Shown here piece after piece: positions 38,877-48,441 of a stretch of 50,363 bases of DNA. Location of the stretch: positions 1 to 50,363 of the forward strand of contig CACIHQ010000009.1 in assembly GCA_902586495.1 (NCBI GenBank), written 5' to 3'. The position numbers and the translations under genes were made by a program. This DNA comes from an uncultured Pelagibacteraceae bacterium (lineage in GTDB: Bacteria; Pseudomonadota; Alphaproteobacteria; Pelagibacterales; Pelagibacteraceae). How positions within the stretch are numbered: position 1 is the stretch's first letter; every line of letters starts with the position of its first letter. The notes under the pieces were generated by a model. It did not search any database. It was not told the DNA's origin and saw only the letters and a list, made by a program, of their open reading frames with translations.

Positions 38877-39440
38877 GTGAATATCATTTTGTTTGGCCCA
38901 CCTGGTGCTGGAAAAGGAACACAAGCAAAACATTTAGTTAAAAAATTAAATGGTTTTCAGATATCAACTGGAGATATTTTGAGGGATGAAATTAAAAAAG
39001 ATACTGAGATTGGAAAAAAAATAATTGATAATATGAATGAAGGAAAATTTGTGAGTGATGAAATTGTTAATAATCTTATAAAAGATATTATTTATGATCC
39101 TCAAAAAAAAAATCGACTTATTTTTGATGGATATCCTCGCTCTTTAACTCAAGCAAAAAACCTTAAATTATTATTGGAAAACTCTAATCAAGAAATTGGT
39201 TTAATTTTTTTCCTTAATGTAAATAAAGAGATTATTATAAGAAGAATTAAAAAAAGAAAAATTGAGGAAGAAAGATCAGATGATGATTTGGAAACCATAA
39301 TTAAAAGATATGATACATACATGAAAACAACAAAACCTGTTTTAGATTTTTACTCAAAAAATTCAAATTTTCATGAAATTGACGGTGCTTTAGAAATTGA
39401 TCAAATAACCAATAAAATCAACAATTTTATTAATGTTTAA
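38877..39440 (+). CDS. adk: Adenylate kinase
   Basis: Interconverts ATP + AMP and 2 ADP. It has 187 residues, the short form without the zinc-type LID insert. The P-loop is GPPGAGKGTQ (7-16), followed by STGDILRDEI and FDGYPRSLTQAKNL (AMP site), and the arginine-containing RRIKKRKIEEERSDDD lid segment. It starts with GTG directly after the secY TAA, so coupling is likely. It is the usual neighbour of secY. Confidence 0.97.
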   Translation: MNIILFGPPGAGKGTQAKHLVKKLNGFQISTGDILRDEIKKDTEIGKKIIDNMNEGKFVSDEIVNNLIKDIIYDPQKKNRLIFDGYPRSLTQAKNLKLLLENSNQEIGLIFFLNVNKEIIIRRIKKRKIEEERSDDDLETIIKRYDTYMKTTKPVLDFYSKNSNFHEIDGALEIDQITNKINNFINV

Positions 39441-39444
39441 GTCG

Positions 39445-39472
39445 TTGACTTTAAAAGATCTTCTTATATAAA
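39445..39472 (+). promoter_or_regulatory. Promoter of rpsM-rpsK-rpoA-rplQ
   Basis: TTGACT (39445-39450), a 16-bp spacer and TATAAA (39467-39472) make one of the best sigma-70 matches in the window. It lies in the only sizeable gap between rplO and rplQ, 22 bp before the rpsM ATG. Confidence 0.7.
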
Positions 39473-39494
39473 GGCTACAATTTATCTCGAAATT

Positions 39495-39878
39495 ATGGCT
39501 CGTATAGCAGGTATTAATATTCCGCAAAATAAACTAGTTCATATAGGACTTACCTACATATATGGAATTGGCGACAAACATTCAAAACAAATTTGTGATG
39601 CTCTTAAATTTCCTAAAGAAAAAAGAGTCAATCAACTCACTGATGATGAGATTTTGAGAATAAGAGAATATATAGATCAAAATTTTAAAGTAGAAGGAGA
39701 TTTAAGAAGAGATTATTCTTTAAGTATTAAAAGATTAATTGATTTAGCTTGTTATAGAGGCTCAAGACACAGGAAAAAATTACCAGTTAGAGGTCAAAGG
39801 ACAAGATGTAATTCTAGAACAAGAAAAGGTAAAGCAATTGCAATTGCTGGAAAAAAATTAACGCCACTGAAGAAATAG
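39495..39878 (+). CDS. rpsM: 30S ribosomal protein S13
   Basis: 30S head protein bridging to the 50S subunit. It has 127 residues: [20 protein letters not shown] at the start, the middle [20 protein letters not shown] and the basic [20 protein letters not shown] tail with NSRTRKGK. It follows a strong promoter and starts the alpha-operon part. Confidence 0.98.
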   Translation: MARIAGINIPQNKLVHIGLTYIYGIGDKHSKQICDALKFPKEKRVNQLTDDEILRIREYIDQNFKVEGDLRRDYSLSIKRLIDLACYRGSRHRKKLPVRGQRTRCNSRTRKGKAIAIAGKKLTPLKK

Positions 39879-39880
39879 TT

Positions 39881-40330
39881 ATGGTTAAATTAGATAAAGT
39901 TGATAACAAAAAAAAAGATAACGACAAACCCATAAAAAAAGTTTTAAAGAGTTCTTATTCGAAAAAGAAAAAAATTAAGAAAAGTATTTTAAATGGAATT
40001 GCTTATGTTCAATCCACATTTAATAACACAATAATTTCTATCGCAGATACTAATGGTAATGTTGTATCTTGGGCTTCAGCTGGCCAAAAAGGTTTCAAAG
40101 GTTCTAGAAAATCTACACCTTATGCTGCACAAGTAGCTGCTGATGCTGCAGCTTCCAAAGCTTTGGAGTATGGAATGAAAACATTAAATGTTGAAATTAA
40201 AGGACCGGGTTCTGGTAGAGAAACTGCGTTAAGAGCATTACAAGCTAGAGGTTTCAAAATATTATCAATAAAAGACACAACACCAATGCCTCATAATGGA
40301 ACAAGGCCACCAAAAAAAAGGAGAGTTTAA
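39881..40330 (+). CDS. rpsK: 30S ribosomal protein S11 with N-terminal extension
   Basis: 30S platform protein near the mRNA exit. The conserved part starts at about residue 37 ([20 protein letters not shown]) and includes [20 protein letters not shown] and the C-terminal [18 protein letters not shown]. At 149 residues it is about 20 longer than usual because of a Lys/Asp-rich N-terminus. The ATG at 39881 lies 2 bp after rpsM; no later in-frame ATG is seen before the conserved part, so the extension looks real. Confidence 0.96.
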   Translation: MVKLDKVDNKKKDNDKPIKKVLKSSYSKKKKIKKSILNGIAYVQSTFNNTIISIADTNGNVVSWASAGQKGFKGSRKSTPYAAQVAADAAASKALEYGMKTLNVEIKGPGSGRETALRALQARGFKILSIKDTTPMPHNGTRPPKKRRV

Positions 40331-41358
40331 TGGAGACTGAAAATGTAAATATAAAAAATTGGAAATCATTAATAAAGCCCTCAAAATTAGATGTTAAGTT
40401 AAGCGAAGACCTTACTCATGCAAAGATCGTTGCTGAACCTTTAGAGAAAGGTTATGGATTGACACTAGGAAATTCTTTAAGAAGAATTCTACTATCATCT
40501 ATAAGAGGTGCAGCGGTTACCTCTATACAAATAGATGGTGTTTTACATGAATTCACATCAATTAAAGGAGTTAGGGAGGATGTGACAGACATAGTTTTAA
40601 ATATTAAGTCTCTAGCTTTAAAGTGTAATTCTGAAGGTACAAAAAAATTAATACTTGATGCAAAAGGACCTGGTGAAATAAAAGCTTCCGATATAACACC
40701 AGTTGCAGATGTTGAAATTCTAAATCCCGACTTAGTTATATGTAATCTAGATGAAAACACAAACTTTCACATGGAAATGAATGTAAACACTGGCAAAGGG
40801 TATGTACCCGCCGAACTTAATAAACCAGATGAACCACCATTGGGACTGATTGCTATTGACTCCCTTTATAGCCCAGTAAAAAAAGTTTCTTACTCTGTGA
40901 GCACTGCAAGAGAGGGAAAAGCGCTTGATTACGATAAACTGACAATGGAAGTTGAAACTAATGGATCTATTTCTGCAGAAGATGCTGTTGCTTATTCTGC
41001 TAGAATATTTCAAGACCAACTAAAAATGTTTGTTAATTTTGATGAACCTGTTGAAGCACCTGTCAAAGAGGTATCCTCAGAACCAGAATTTAATAAAAAC
41101 TTGTTAAGAAAAGTTGACGAACTTGAATTATCAGTGAGATCGATGAACTGCTTGAAAAATGATAATATCATCTATATAGGTGATCTTGTCCAAAAATCAG
41201 AGGGAGAAATGTTAAGAACACCTAATTTTGGAAGAAAATCTTTAAATGAAATTAAAGAAGTTTTAACTGGAATGTCTTTATATTTAGGTATGGAAATTCC
41301 AAATTGGCCCCCAGACAATATAGCAGAAATGTCAAAAAAATTGGAGGAAGCTATCTAA
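40330..41358 (+). CDS. rpoA: DNA-directed RNA polymerase alpha subunit
   Basis: Nucleates polymerase assembly and contacts promoters and activators. It has 342 residues. The N-terminal domain has [20 protein letters not shown] and [20 protein letters not shown]; the linker is about 240-255; the C-terminal domain has [20 protein letters not shown] and [18 protein letters not shown] with the conserved DNA-binding residues. The stop overlaps the rplQ ATG by one base. Confidence 0.98.
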   Translation: METENVNIKNWKSLIKPSKLDVKLSEDLTHAKIVAEPLEKGYGLTLGNSLRRILLSSIRGAAVTSIQIDGVLHEFTSIKGVREDVTDIVLNIKSLALKCNSEGTKKLILDAKGPGEIKASDITPVADVEILNPDLVICNLDENTNFHMEMNVNTGKGYVPAELNKPDEPPLGLIAIDSLYSPVKKVSYSVSTAREGKALDYDKLTMEVETNGSISAEDAVAYSARIFQDQLKMFVNFDEPVEAPVKEVSSEPEFNKNLLRKVDELELSVRSMNCLKNDNIIYIGDLVQKSEGEMLRTPNFGRKSLNEIKEVLTGMSLYLGMEIPNWPPDNIAEMSKKLEEAI

Positions 41359-41804
41359 TGAGACATGGCTTTGCTAATAAAAAATTAAATAGAACATCAG
41401 AACATAGAAAAGCATTATTAAAGAATATGCTCAATTCTTTAATAAAGTATGAGCAAATTAAAACTACTTTACCTAAGGCTAAATTTTTAAAACCTCAAGC
41501 AGACAAAATTATATCTCTAGGAAAGAAAAACAACTTAACATCTACTAAAAACTTAATTTCACAACTTCAAGATAAAAAATCTGCTAGCAAAGTCACTAAA
41601 ATGTTATCAAAAAGATATGAAAAAAGAAGCGGTGGTTACACAAGAATAATTAAAGCTGGGTTTAGATATGGTGATAATGCTCCAATGGCTATAATTGAGT
41701 TTGTAGATAGAGATGTTGAAGCTAAAAGAGTTGACAAAAAGAAAAATGATCAATCTGAAATTACAGAGAATAAAAGTATTAAAAAAGAATCTGTAAGTAA
41801 ATAA
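41358..41804 (+). CDS. rplQ: 50S ribosomal protein L17
   Basis: Lies near the tunnel exit. It has 148 residues from the ATG at 41358; [20 protein letters not shown] is the conserved start, so the longer upstream reading into rpoA is rejected. ANSLIKYEQIKTTLPKAK-like text (NSLIKYEQIKTTLPKAK) and RSGGYTRIIKAGFRYGDNAP identify it. A 30-residue charged tail extends the usual core. It ends the alpha-operon part. Confidence 0.97.
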   Translation: MRHGFANKKLNRTSEHRKALLKNMLNSLIKYEQIKTTLPKAKFLKPQADKIISLGKKNNLTSTKNLISQLQDKKSASKVTKMLSKRYEKRSGGYTRIIKAGFRYGDNAPMAIIEFVDRDVEAKRVDKKKNDQSEITENKSIKKESVSK

Positions 41805-41812
41805 ATTTTAAA

Positions 41813-42721
41813 ATGATAAAAAGTTTTGTTGTAGACGCAACATTTAACAATATGCGTCTGGATAGATTTTTAAGAAACAAATTAGGAAAAATACCTCAAG
41901 GTTTAATTGAAAAAAAATTAAGAACTGGAAAAATTAAACTTAATAAAAAAAAAGTAAAAAGTTCCACCAAAGTCACTTTAAATGACAAAGTTGAATTATT
42001 TAATTTAGATTTTAGAGAAAAACTTCATGAAAAAAAAATAAATTTCAAACCTTCTAATACAATTATCAAATCTAATGAAAAGTCTATAATTGAAAATAAC
42101 AAGGATTTTATAGTAATTAACAAAGATTCCGGAATTTCAGTACAAGGTGGAACTAAATCAAAAAAAAATTTAATAGATATTTTTAAAAAAAGTAAGATAT
42201 TTGAAAATTCAAAACCTTACTCTGTGCACAGACTGGATAAGGATACATCAGGCGTTTTTATAATTGCCAAAAAGAGAGAAATGGCTCAACTTTTAACTTC
42301 GCTATTCAGGCTAAGAAAGATACATAAAACGTATTTAGCAATATGTCACGGTGAATTAGAAAAAAATTCTGGAGAATTAAATGATAATTTAATTAGATAC
42401 GATAATGGAAAAAAAATAGTTGAAAAAGCTAAAACAATTTTTAAAGTAATAGATAAAAATTCAGAAGCTAGCTTACTTGAGCTTAAACCGATCACTGGCA
42501 GAAAACATCAATTAAGAAAACAATTGTATAATATTGGTCACTCGATTTATGGTGATGAAAAATATAAACACATCACTCTCAAAGGTATAAATAAAAAGCT
42601 AATGCTTCATTCGTATCAAATCAAATTTTTAATCAATGATCAAAAACATACCTATAAGGCTTTGTTACCAGATTACTTTAAAAATTTACTTAAATCAAAA
42701 AGACTTAACTTTTTAAATTAA
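41813..42721 (+). CDS. RluC/RluD-family 23S rRNA pseudouridine synthase
   Basis: Isomerises uridine in rRNA. It has 302 residues. An N-terminal S4 domain ([20 protein letters not shown], about 14-33) binds RNA. The catalytic domain has [18 protein letters not shown] and the active-site motif [17 protein letters not shown], whose first aspartate is catalytic, then [15 protein letters not shown]. Length and S4 domain suit RluC, which acts on sites 955, 2504 and 2580 in E. coli, but RluD cannot be excluded. It lies 8 bp after rplQ and overlaps lipB by 17 bp at the converging 3' ends. Confidence 0.9.
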   Translation: MIKSFVVDATFNNMRLDRFLRNKLGKIPQGLIEKKLRTGKIKLNKKKVKSSTKVTLNDKVELFNLDFREKLHEKKINFKPSNTIIKSNEKSIIENNKDFIVINKDSGISVQGGTKSKKNLIDIFKKSKIFENSKPYSVHRLDKDTSGVFIIAKKREMAQLLTSLFRLRKIHKTYLAICHGELEKNSGELNDNLIRYDNGKKIVEKAKTIFKVIDKNSEASLLELKPITGRKHQLRKQLYNIGHSIYGDEKYKHITLKGINKKLMLHSYQIKFLINDQKHTYKALLPDYFKNLLKSKRLNFLN

Positions 42722-43325
42722 TCAAAAAATTCTCTATTAGTTTATTTTCTAATTCATCGTAATTTTGATCAACGATTGTTTTTAAGTTAGTTACTCCTCT
42801 ATCACTTATACCACAAGGAATTATAGCATCGTATTTATCAAGTTTATTGTCTATATTTATTGAAAAACCATGGTAAGCAATCCATTTACTAACTCTTACT
42901 CCGATAGCTGCAACTTTTTTAATTTCATTATTGTCATCGTACCAAATACCAATATTTTTTTTGTCCGCAAAAGTCTCAATTTTAAAAAATTTTATTGTTT
43001 CAATAATCGTTTTTTCAATTATGGATATAAACCTTCTTATATCTTTGCCTCTTTTTTTTAGATCAATAATAAAATAACAAATTAGTTGTCCTGGCCCATG
43101 ATAGGTAATTTTACCCCCTCTATTTGTTCGAATAATTTTTATTGATTTATCTAAAATTTCATTTTCTTTAAAACTTGTACCGGCTGTAAAAATTTCATTA
43201 TGTTCTAAAGTCCAAATTAGCTCATTAGCTGTATTTTCATTTACCTTATGAATTTTTGATTCCATAAAATTGATAGCTTCTTCGTATTTTATTGGTTTTT
43301 TTGATTTTTTGACCTCAATATTCAT
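42705..43325 (-). CDS. lipB: Octanoyltransferase
   Basis: Moves octanoyl groups from acyl carrier protein to lipoyl domains, the first step of lipoate synthesis in the cytoplasm. It has 206 residues. [20 protein letters not shown] (from about 67) is the substrate-pocket signature. The catalytic pair is K137 in [14 protein letters not shown] and C171 in [14 protein letters not shown]. No lipA is in the window. Its start is 60 bp from the divergent mgtE start. Confidence 0.95.
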   Translation of the reverse strand: MNIEVKKSKKPIKYEEAINFMESKIHKVNENTANELIWTLEHNEIFTAGTSFKENEILDKSIKIIRTNRGGKITYHGPGQLICYFIIDLKKRGKDIRRFISIIEKTIIETIKFFKIETFADKKNIGIWYDDNNEIKKVAAIGVRVSKWIAYHGFSINIDNKLDKYDAIIPCGISDRGVTNLKTIVDQNYDELENKLIENFLINLKS

Positions 43326-43385
43326 TTAAAAATTGTAATCTTTTCATTTTGTATTAAAAGAGCCGACATAATAATAGGTTAATTT

Positions 43386-44759
43386 ATGACTTTAGTTAAA
43401 AAAATTAAAGATAAAAAAGTAAATTTTGAGTTTAATAAAGAATTTATAAAAGTTGTCACAGATAAAATAGCTAATAATGATGCATTATTCATTATCAATT
43501 CATTCAAAGAAATGCATCCTGCAGATGCAGCTGATATTATTGAACATTTAAGTGAAAATGATAGAGAAAGTTTAATTAAATTAAACAGTTTTAAAATTGA
43601 TCCAGAAGTATTTGTGGAGCTAAATGAGTCTGTTCAAACGGAGATAATTAAATTTTTATCTTCAGAGTCTATTGTTAGAATTCTGAAAAATCTTGAGTCT
43701 GACGATGCAATAGCAATTTTAGAAAATGTTGAAGAAAAGAATAAAAATTCTATCCTAAGTGCTTTACCCCCTAAAGATCGTTTTGCTTTACTAGAGGGGC
43801 TTAGTTATCCAGAGGATAGTGCTGCTAGAATAATGCAAAGAGAATTTACAGCAATACCAAGTAATTGGTCAGTTGGTCAGACTATTGATTATTTAAGAGA
43901 AAACAAAGATTTACCAGAACAATTTTTGGAAATATTCATTGTTGATGAAAATTTTAAACCAATTGGCACTGTACCTTCATCTAAAGTTTTACGAACACCA
44001 AGAGAAACAAAAATGTCTAATATTATGGAGGAGACAATTTTTTTAGTACCTGTAGATATGGATAAAGAAGAGGTAGGTAACTCATTTGAAAATTATGGAT
44101 TAAATTCAGCATGTGTGGTTGATAAGAACAATAAACTTGTTGGAATGATAACTTCTGATGATATTTTGACAGTTTTAAAAGAAGAAGCTGAAGAAGATAC
44201 GTTAAGACTTGCTGGTGTAGGTGATGAAGAAATTACAGATGGTGTATTTACTAAAACAAAAAGAAGATTTAATTGGTTATTATTGAATTTATTTACTGCT
44301 TTCCTAGCTACTTGGTGCATAAGTTTATTTGGAGCAACTATTGAACAAATGGTAGTACTTGCTTTTTTAATGCCGATCGTAGCTTCGATGGGTGGCAATG
44401 CTGGAATGCAAACATTAGCCGTAACAGTAAGATCTTTAGCTACAAATGATTTAACAAAAAATAATTTTAGTCAAAATATATTAAAAGAATTTAATATTGG
44501 AGTTTTGAATGGAATAATTTTTGCTATTATTAGTTCATTAATAGTCCAATTATGGTTTCAGGATAGTCAACTTTCTCTAATAATTTCTATTTCAATGATT
44601 TTAACAATGGTAATAGCTGGTCTTTTTGGAATTCTAGTTCCTGTTTCATTAAAAAAAATGAATATTGATCCAGCCATAGCATCTAGTGTATTTGTAACAA
44701 CAATTACTGATGTGATTGGGTTTGTATCCTTTTTAGGTGTTGGCGCATATTACTTTTAG
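43386..44759 (+). CDS. mgtE: Magnesium transporter MgtE
   Basis: A Mg2+-gated Mg2+ channel in the inner membrane. It has 457 residues: an N-domain of helical repeats (about 1-135; EMHPADAADIIEHLSENDRE), two CBS motifs (about 145-275) and five membrane helices. Pore motifs are LMPIVASMGGNAGMQTLAVT and the C-terminal IDPAIASSVFVTTITDVIGF. The N-domain and CBS would sense cytosolic Mg2+. It converges with panC with a 4-bp overlap. No Mg riboswitch fits in the 60-bp upstream gap. Confidence 0.95.
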   Translation: MTLVKKIKDKKVNFEFNKEFIKVVTDKIANNDALFIINSFKEMHPADAADIIEHLSENDRESLIKLNSFKIDPEVFVELNESVQTEIIKFLSSESIVRILKNLESDDAIAILENVEEKNKNSILSALPPKDRFALLEGLSYPEDSAARIMQREFTAIPSNWSVGQTIDYLRENKDLPEQFLEIFIVDENFKPIGTVPSSKVLRTPRETKMSNIMEETIFLVPVDMDKEEVGNSFENYGLNSACVVDKNNKLVGMITSDDILTVLKEEAEEDTLRLAGVGDEEITDGVFTKTKRRFNWLLLNLFTAFLATWCISLFGATIEQMVVLAFLMPIVASMGGNAGMQTLAVTVRSLATNDLTKNNFSQNILKEFNIGVLNGIIFAIISSLIVQLWFQDSQLSLIISISMILTMVIAGLFGILVPVSLKKMNIDPAIASSVFVTTITDVIGFVSFLGVGAYYF

Positions 44760-45568
44760 AAATTATCTATTAATCTTACATTATCAATAAAATAAGCAAT
44801 AAAAATTTTTGAATTTTTTATATTTAAAGAAGTTTTAAGATTATTTTTTTTTCTAATCTCTAAGTAATCAATCTTAATGTCAAAATTTTTTTTTAATAAT
44901 TCTATTTTTTTTTGTAATAGATTTTTTGTTTTTTTATTATTTCTAAGAAACATTTTAAAATAGAATAATTCTCTGGCTATTTTACCTGCTTTGATCAGAT
45001 CACTTTTACTGAGTAATTGATTTCTTGAAGATAAAGCAAGTTTATTTTTATTTCTTACTGTTTTGCATGATACAATTTTTGTTTCATATTTATTTTCAAT
45101 AAACTTTTTAACTAAGAGTAGCTGTTGATAGTCTTTTTCACCCATAAATATTTTCTTTGGTTTAATAATATTCGTTAACCTATCCATTACGTCAATTACA
45201 CCCTCAAAATGACCTTTTCTAAATTTTGCACAAAGCACCTTGTTTTCTTTTTTTAGAACTATTGCCTCTTTTCTTTTGAATGAATAAATATCCTTTTTAT
45301 TTGGGATATAAACAAAATTAACTTTTAATTTTTTTAAGATATTAAGATCTTTCCTTAAATTTTTTGGATATGATAAATAATCTTTCTTGTTATTAAACTG
45401 AGTTGGATTTATGAAAATACTTACAAGTGTTTGTTTGCATTTTTTCTTTGACTGTTTTATTAAATATTCATGCCCCTTATGAAGACTCCCCATTGTTGGA
45501 ACAAAGCCTAAATTTGAAACTTTTTTGAGTGCCTCATTTATATCTTTATTCTTAATTAAAATTTTCAT
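44756..45568 (-). CDS. panC: Pantothenate synthetase
   Basis: Condenses pantoate and beta-alanine with ATP to give pantothenate, the coenzyme A precursor. It has 270 residues. The HIGH-like motif is VPTMGSLHKGHEYLI (23-37). SIFINPTQFNNKKDYLSYP, FRKGHFEGVIDVMDRL, FMGEKDYQQLLLV and LALSSRNQLLSK follow, covering the pantoate and ATP sites. panB is not in the window. The gene starts 35 bp from the divergent galU. Confidence 0.94.
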   Translation of the reverse strand: MKILIKNKDINEALKKVSNLGFVPTMGSLHKGHEYLIKQSKKKCKQTLVSIFINPTQFNNKKDYLSYPKNLRKDLNILKKLKVNFVYIPNKKDIYSFKRKEAIVLKKENKVLCAKFRKGHFEGVIDVMDRLTNIIKPKKIFMGEKDYQQLLLVKKFIENKYETKIVSCKTVRNKNKLALSSRNQLLSKSDLIKAGKIARELFYFKMFLRNNKKTKNLLQKKIELLKKNFDIKIDYLEIRKKNNLKTSLNIKNSKIFIAYFIDNVRLIDNF

Positions 45569-45603
45569 TTGTATAAAATAATTTTTATAAGTAAAACATT
45601 CAA

Positions 45604-46419
45604 ATGATTAAACAAGCAATTATTCCTTTAGCTGGTTTAGGGACTCGATTACTACCATTAACTAGTGTTTTCGCCAAAGAGCTTTTACCTATAAATGGTA
45701 AACCTGGGATTGAATATATTTTAGATGAGTGTATTGAGGCTGGAATTAAAGAAGTTGTTTTTATAATTTCAAAAAAAAAGAAGATGATCAAGAAATATTT
45801 TTATAATGACAATTTTTATAAAAAAATAATAAAAAAAAAGAAAGATCCAAGAATATTAAAAGAGTATAAAAAAATTTTAAAATATAAAAAAATTATAAAA
45901 TTTGTTTATCAAAATAAGCCTTTAGGAACAGGTGATGCAGTTTTAAGAACTAAAAATATTATTAAAGATAAATTTTTTTTAATGTTACTACCAGATGATC
46001 TTATAATAAAAAAAAACTGTTCTAAATCTATGATCCAAATCCATAAAAAATATAAATCATCAGTTATGGCAAGTATGAATGTTAGTAAAAAAACAGTATC
46101 TAGGTGGGGTATATATAAATTAAAAAAAAAAATTGATAAAAATAATTTTTTAATTGAAGATGTAATTGAAAAGCCCACGATAAAAGAGGCGCCGTCCAAT
46201 AAAGCTGTAATCGGAAGATATATTTTACCAAAGAAAATATTTGCAAAATTATTATCACAAAAACCAGGTAAAGGCGGTGAAATACATATTACTGATTCTA
46301 TTCAAACTCTAATTAAAGAAAATCAAAAATTTATAGCACATAACTTTTCCGGTAAATACTTGGATTGTGGAAGTATGAATGGATACATTAAATCCGCAAT
46401 TGAGATTTCAAAATTATGA
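45604..46419 (+). CDS. galU: UTP-glucose-1-phosphate uridylyltransferase
   Basis: Makes UDP-glucose. It has 271 residues; IIPLAGLGTRLLPLTSVFAK contains the nucleotide-binding GLGTR (11-15) and lysine 25, and ELLPINGKPGIEYILDECIE follows. PDDLIIKK is the metal/sugar site, and PGKGGEIHITDSIQTLIKEN with LDCGSMNGYIKSAIEI are typical of GalU. The 4-bp overlap with the UDP-glucose dehydrogenase gene shows the two act in sequence to give UDP-glucuronate. Confidence 0.95.
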   Translation: MIKQAIIPLAGLGTRLLPLTSVFAKELLPINGKPGIEYILDECIEAGIKEVVFIISKKKKMIKKYFYNDNFYKKIIKKKKDPRILKEYKKILKYKKIIKFVYQNKPLGTGDAVLRTKNIIKDKFFLMLLPDDLIIKKNCSKSMIQIHKKYKSSVMASMNVSKKTVSRWGIYKLKKKIDKNNFLIEDVIEKPTIKEAPSNKAVIGRYILPKKIFAKLLSQKPGKGGEIHITDSIQTLIKENQKFIAHNFSGKYLDCGSMNGYIKSAIEISKL

Positions 46420-47714
46420 AATTATGCATGATAGGAACTGGCTATGTTGGACTTGTTAGTGGCGTTTGTTTTTCTGATGTAGGGAATGTTGTTTATTGCG
46501 TTGATAAAGATAAAAAAAAAATTGATTCACTAAATAATGGTATAGTGCCCATTTATGAACCAGGATTAGAGGAAATACTAAAAAGAAACCGTAAAGCTAA
46601 AAGGTTATTTTTTACCTCAGATTTAAATGAAGCAGTTAAGAAATCTGATATTATATTTATTTGTGTGGGAACGCCTACCAAAAAAAAAAGTAATTCAGCT
46701 GATTTAAAACACGTATTTACAGTTGCAAAACAATTAAAGAAAAATATTTTTAAATATAAAATCATCATAACAAAATCCACAGTTCCTGTGACAACCGGAG
46801 ATAAAATTGAAAAAATTTTAAGAAATTTAAAGAAAAAAAAACTAATAGATGTAGTTTCAAATCCTGAATTTTTAAGAGAGGGAGAAGCTATTAGAGATTT
46901 TATTTATCCTGATAGAGTTGTTATTGGGACTGATAGTAACAAAGCTAATAAAATTTTAAAATCTTTGTATTTACCTATAATTAAAAAATCTAGCAGATAT
47001 TTTAAAACCTCAAGGAGAGGTGCTGAAATGATAAAATATGCGTCCAATGCTTTTTTAGCTACAAAAATTTCATATATAAACGAATTAGCAAATTTATGTG
47101 AAAAAATTGGTGTTAACATTCAAGATATTTCTATTGGTATGGGTTTGGATCAAAGAATTGGCGATAGATTTTTAAGGGCAGGGCCTGCCTACGGAGGATC
47201 ATGCTTTCCAAAAGACACAAGAGCTTTAATTGATGTTGCAGACAAATATGAAACTGATCTTTCAATAATAAAAAGTGTTATTAAATCTAATAATCAAAGA
47301 AAAATAACTCTTACAAAAAGAATTGATAAAATTTTAAACAATAGACTTAAGAATAAAAATATTACTTTTTTAGGTGTAACTTTTAAACCCAATACTGATG
47401 ATATGAGGGAAGCATCAAGTATCCCAATGATAAATTATTTAAACAAGAAAGGAAGTAAAATTAGATATTACGACCCTTCTGGAAGAAAAAAGGAACTTGA
47501 TAAATTAAGGAATGTTAAATTCTACAGTAGTATTTCTTCAGCTTGTTTCAAAAGTGATCTTATAATTATTCATACTGAATGGAACGCTTTTAAGTTACTA
47601 GACTTTAAAAAACTTGTAAAAAAAAAGAACTTTAAAGTTTTTGATATGAGAAATATTTATTCTCATGATAAAATGAGAGATTTAAAAATAGATTACACCA
47701 GTATTGGAAGGTAA
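46416..47714 (+). CDS. ugd: UDP-glucose 6-dehydrogenase
   Basis: Oxidises UDP-glucose to UDP-glucuronate with two NAD+. It has 432 residues. The NAD-binding motif is MIGTGYVGLVSGVCF (G7, G9, G12); ITKSTVPVTTG and NPEFLREGEAIRDFIYPDRV bind substrate. The catalytic cysteine is C263 in AYGGSCFPKDTRAL. The C-terminal domain has FLGVTFKPNTDDMREASSIP. It overlaps galU by 4 bp. It provides an acidic sugar for surface glycans or further epimerisation. Confidence 0.96.
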   Translation: MKLCMIGTGYVGLVSGVCFSDVGNVVYCVDKDKKKIDSLNNGIVPIYEPGLEEILKRNRKAKRLFFTSDLNEAVKKSDIIFICVGTPTKKKSNSADLKHVFTVAKQLKKNIFKYKIIITKSTVPVTTGDKIEKILRNLKKKKLIDVVSNPEFLREGEAIRDFIYPDRVVIGTDSNKANKILKSLYLPIIKKSSRYFKTSRRGAEMIKYASNAFLATKISYINELANLCEKIGVNIQDISIGMGLDQRIGDRFLRAGPAYGGSCFPKDTRALIDVADKYETDLSIIKSVIKSNNQRKITLTKRIDKILNNRLKNKNITFLGVTFKPNTDDMREASSIPMINYLNKKGSKIRYYDPSGRKKELDKLRNVKFYSSISSACFKSDLIIIHTEWNAFKLLDFKKLVKKKNFKVFDMRNIYSHDKMRDLKIDYTSIGR

Positions 47715-47715
47715 T

Positions 47716-48177
47716 TTAATTTAATTCAAATATTGCATCTACTTCAACTGAAACACCTAATGGCAAACTATTTGCACCAATAGCTGCTCTTGTATGCATT
47801 CCAGCTTTATCAAATATTGATGCAATTAAATCTGAAGCTCCATTAATTACTTTAGGTTGATCTGTAAAATCATCTGTTGAATTAACAAATCCAGTGAGTT
47901 TGATACATGATTTGATTTTGGATAAATCTCCATCACAAGCCTCTTTTGCTTGTGAAACAATGCTTAAACCACATCTTTTTGCAGCGTTATAACCATCATC
48001 CACTGAGAGATCTTTTCCTACTTTACCCTTGATTAATTTACCATTTTCATCGATCGATATTTGACCTGATATGAACAATAAGTTACCTGTAATTTTAGTA
48101 GCAACATAGGATCCAACTGGTGGTTTCGCCTGTGGTAATATAATATCTAATTTTTTAATTCTATCATTAATTGTCAT
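47716..48177 (-). CDS. RidA/YjgF family protein
   Basis: A 153-residue trimeric-fold protein. RidA members hydrolyse reactive imine or enamine intermediates of PLP enzymes. Seen: LLFISGQISIDENGKLIKGK (33-52), CIKLTGFVNSTDDFTDQPKV, and the C-terminal HTRAAIGANSLPLGVSVEVD, with R130 matching the family arginine. It is longer than archetypal RidA (about 128) and closer to the YjgF-like subgroup with an extended N-terminus. It ends 1 bp from the converging ugd stop, and its start overlaps the small gene upstream by 11 bp. Substrate unknown. Confidence 0.88.
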   Translation of the reverse strand: MTINDRIKKLDIILPQAKPPVGSYVATKITGNLLFISGQISIDENGKLIKGKVGKDLSVDDGYNAAKRCGLSIVSQAKEACDGDLSKIKSCIKLTGFVNSTDDFTDQPKVINGASDLIASIFDKAGMHTRAAIGANSLPLGVSVEVDAIFELN

Positions 48178-48433
48178 TTTTTAATTTTTCGATAAATTCT
48201 TTACCGTTTTTACTGCTTTTAAATTTCGTCCAAGTATCTTTTAATGAAGATTTATCAAGTTTTTTTTTACCTGCACTTAATTTTTCACTTGTACTTGTTT
48301 TAAGTTTTTTTGCGGTACACTCAATATATTTTGCACTTAGTTTATCAAATTGATTACAATCAGTCTCATTTGCAAATAAAGAAGTTGAAATCAATAAAAT
48401 AAAAAAGGATTTAAATAATAATTTTATTTTCAT
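48167..48433 (-). CDS. Small secreted protein of unknown function
   Basis: An 88-residue protein with a good signal peptide: MKIKLLFKSFFILLISTSLF, with cleavage likely after A21 (FA-NETDC). The mature part is about 67 residues, very rich in Lys and Ser, with two cysteines (CNQFDKLSAKYIEC) that could form a disulfide in the periplasm. I do not recognise the family. The gene is 8 bp after topA on the same strand and its 3' end overlaps the RidA-family gene by 11 bp, so topA, this gene and ridA may be one transcript. Confidence 0.72.
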   Translation of the reverse strand: MKIKLLFKSFFILLISTSLFANETDCNQFDKLSAKYIECTAKKLKTSTSEKLSAGKKKLDKSSLKDTWTKFKSSKNGKEFIEKLKNDN

Positions 48434-48441
48434 TTTTTTTC

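Noticed and set aside
41304-41357. Longer N-terminus for L17 beginning inside rpoA
   Set aside because: The conserved L17 start MRHG is at 41358, overlapping the rpoA stop by one base as at neighbouring junctions.
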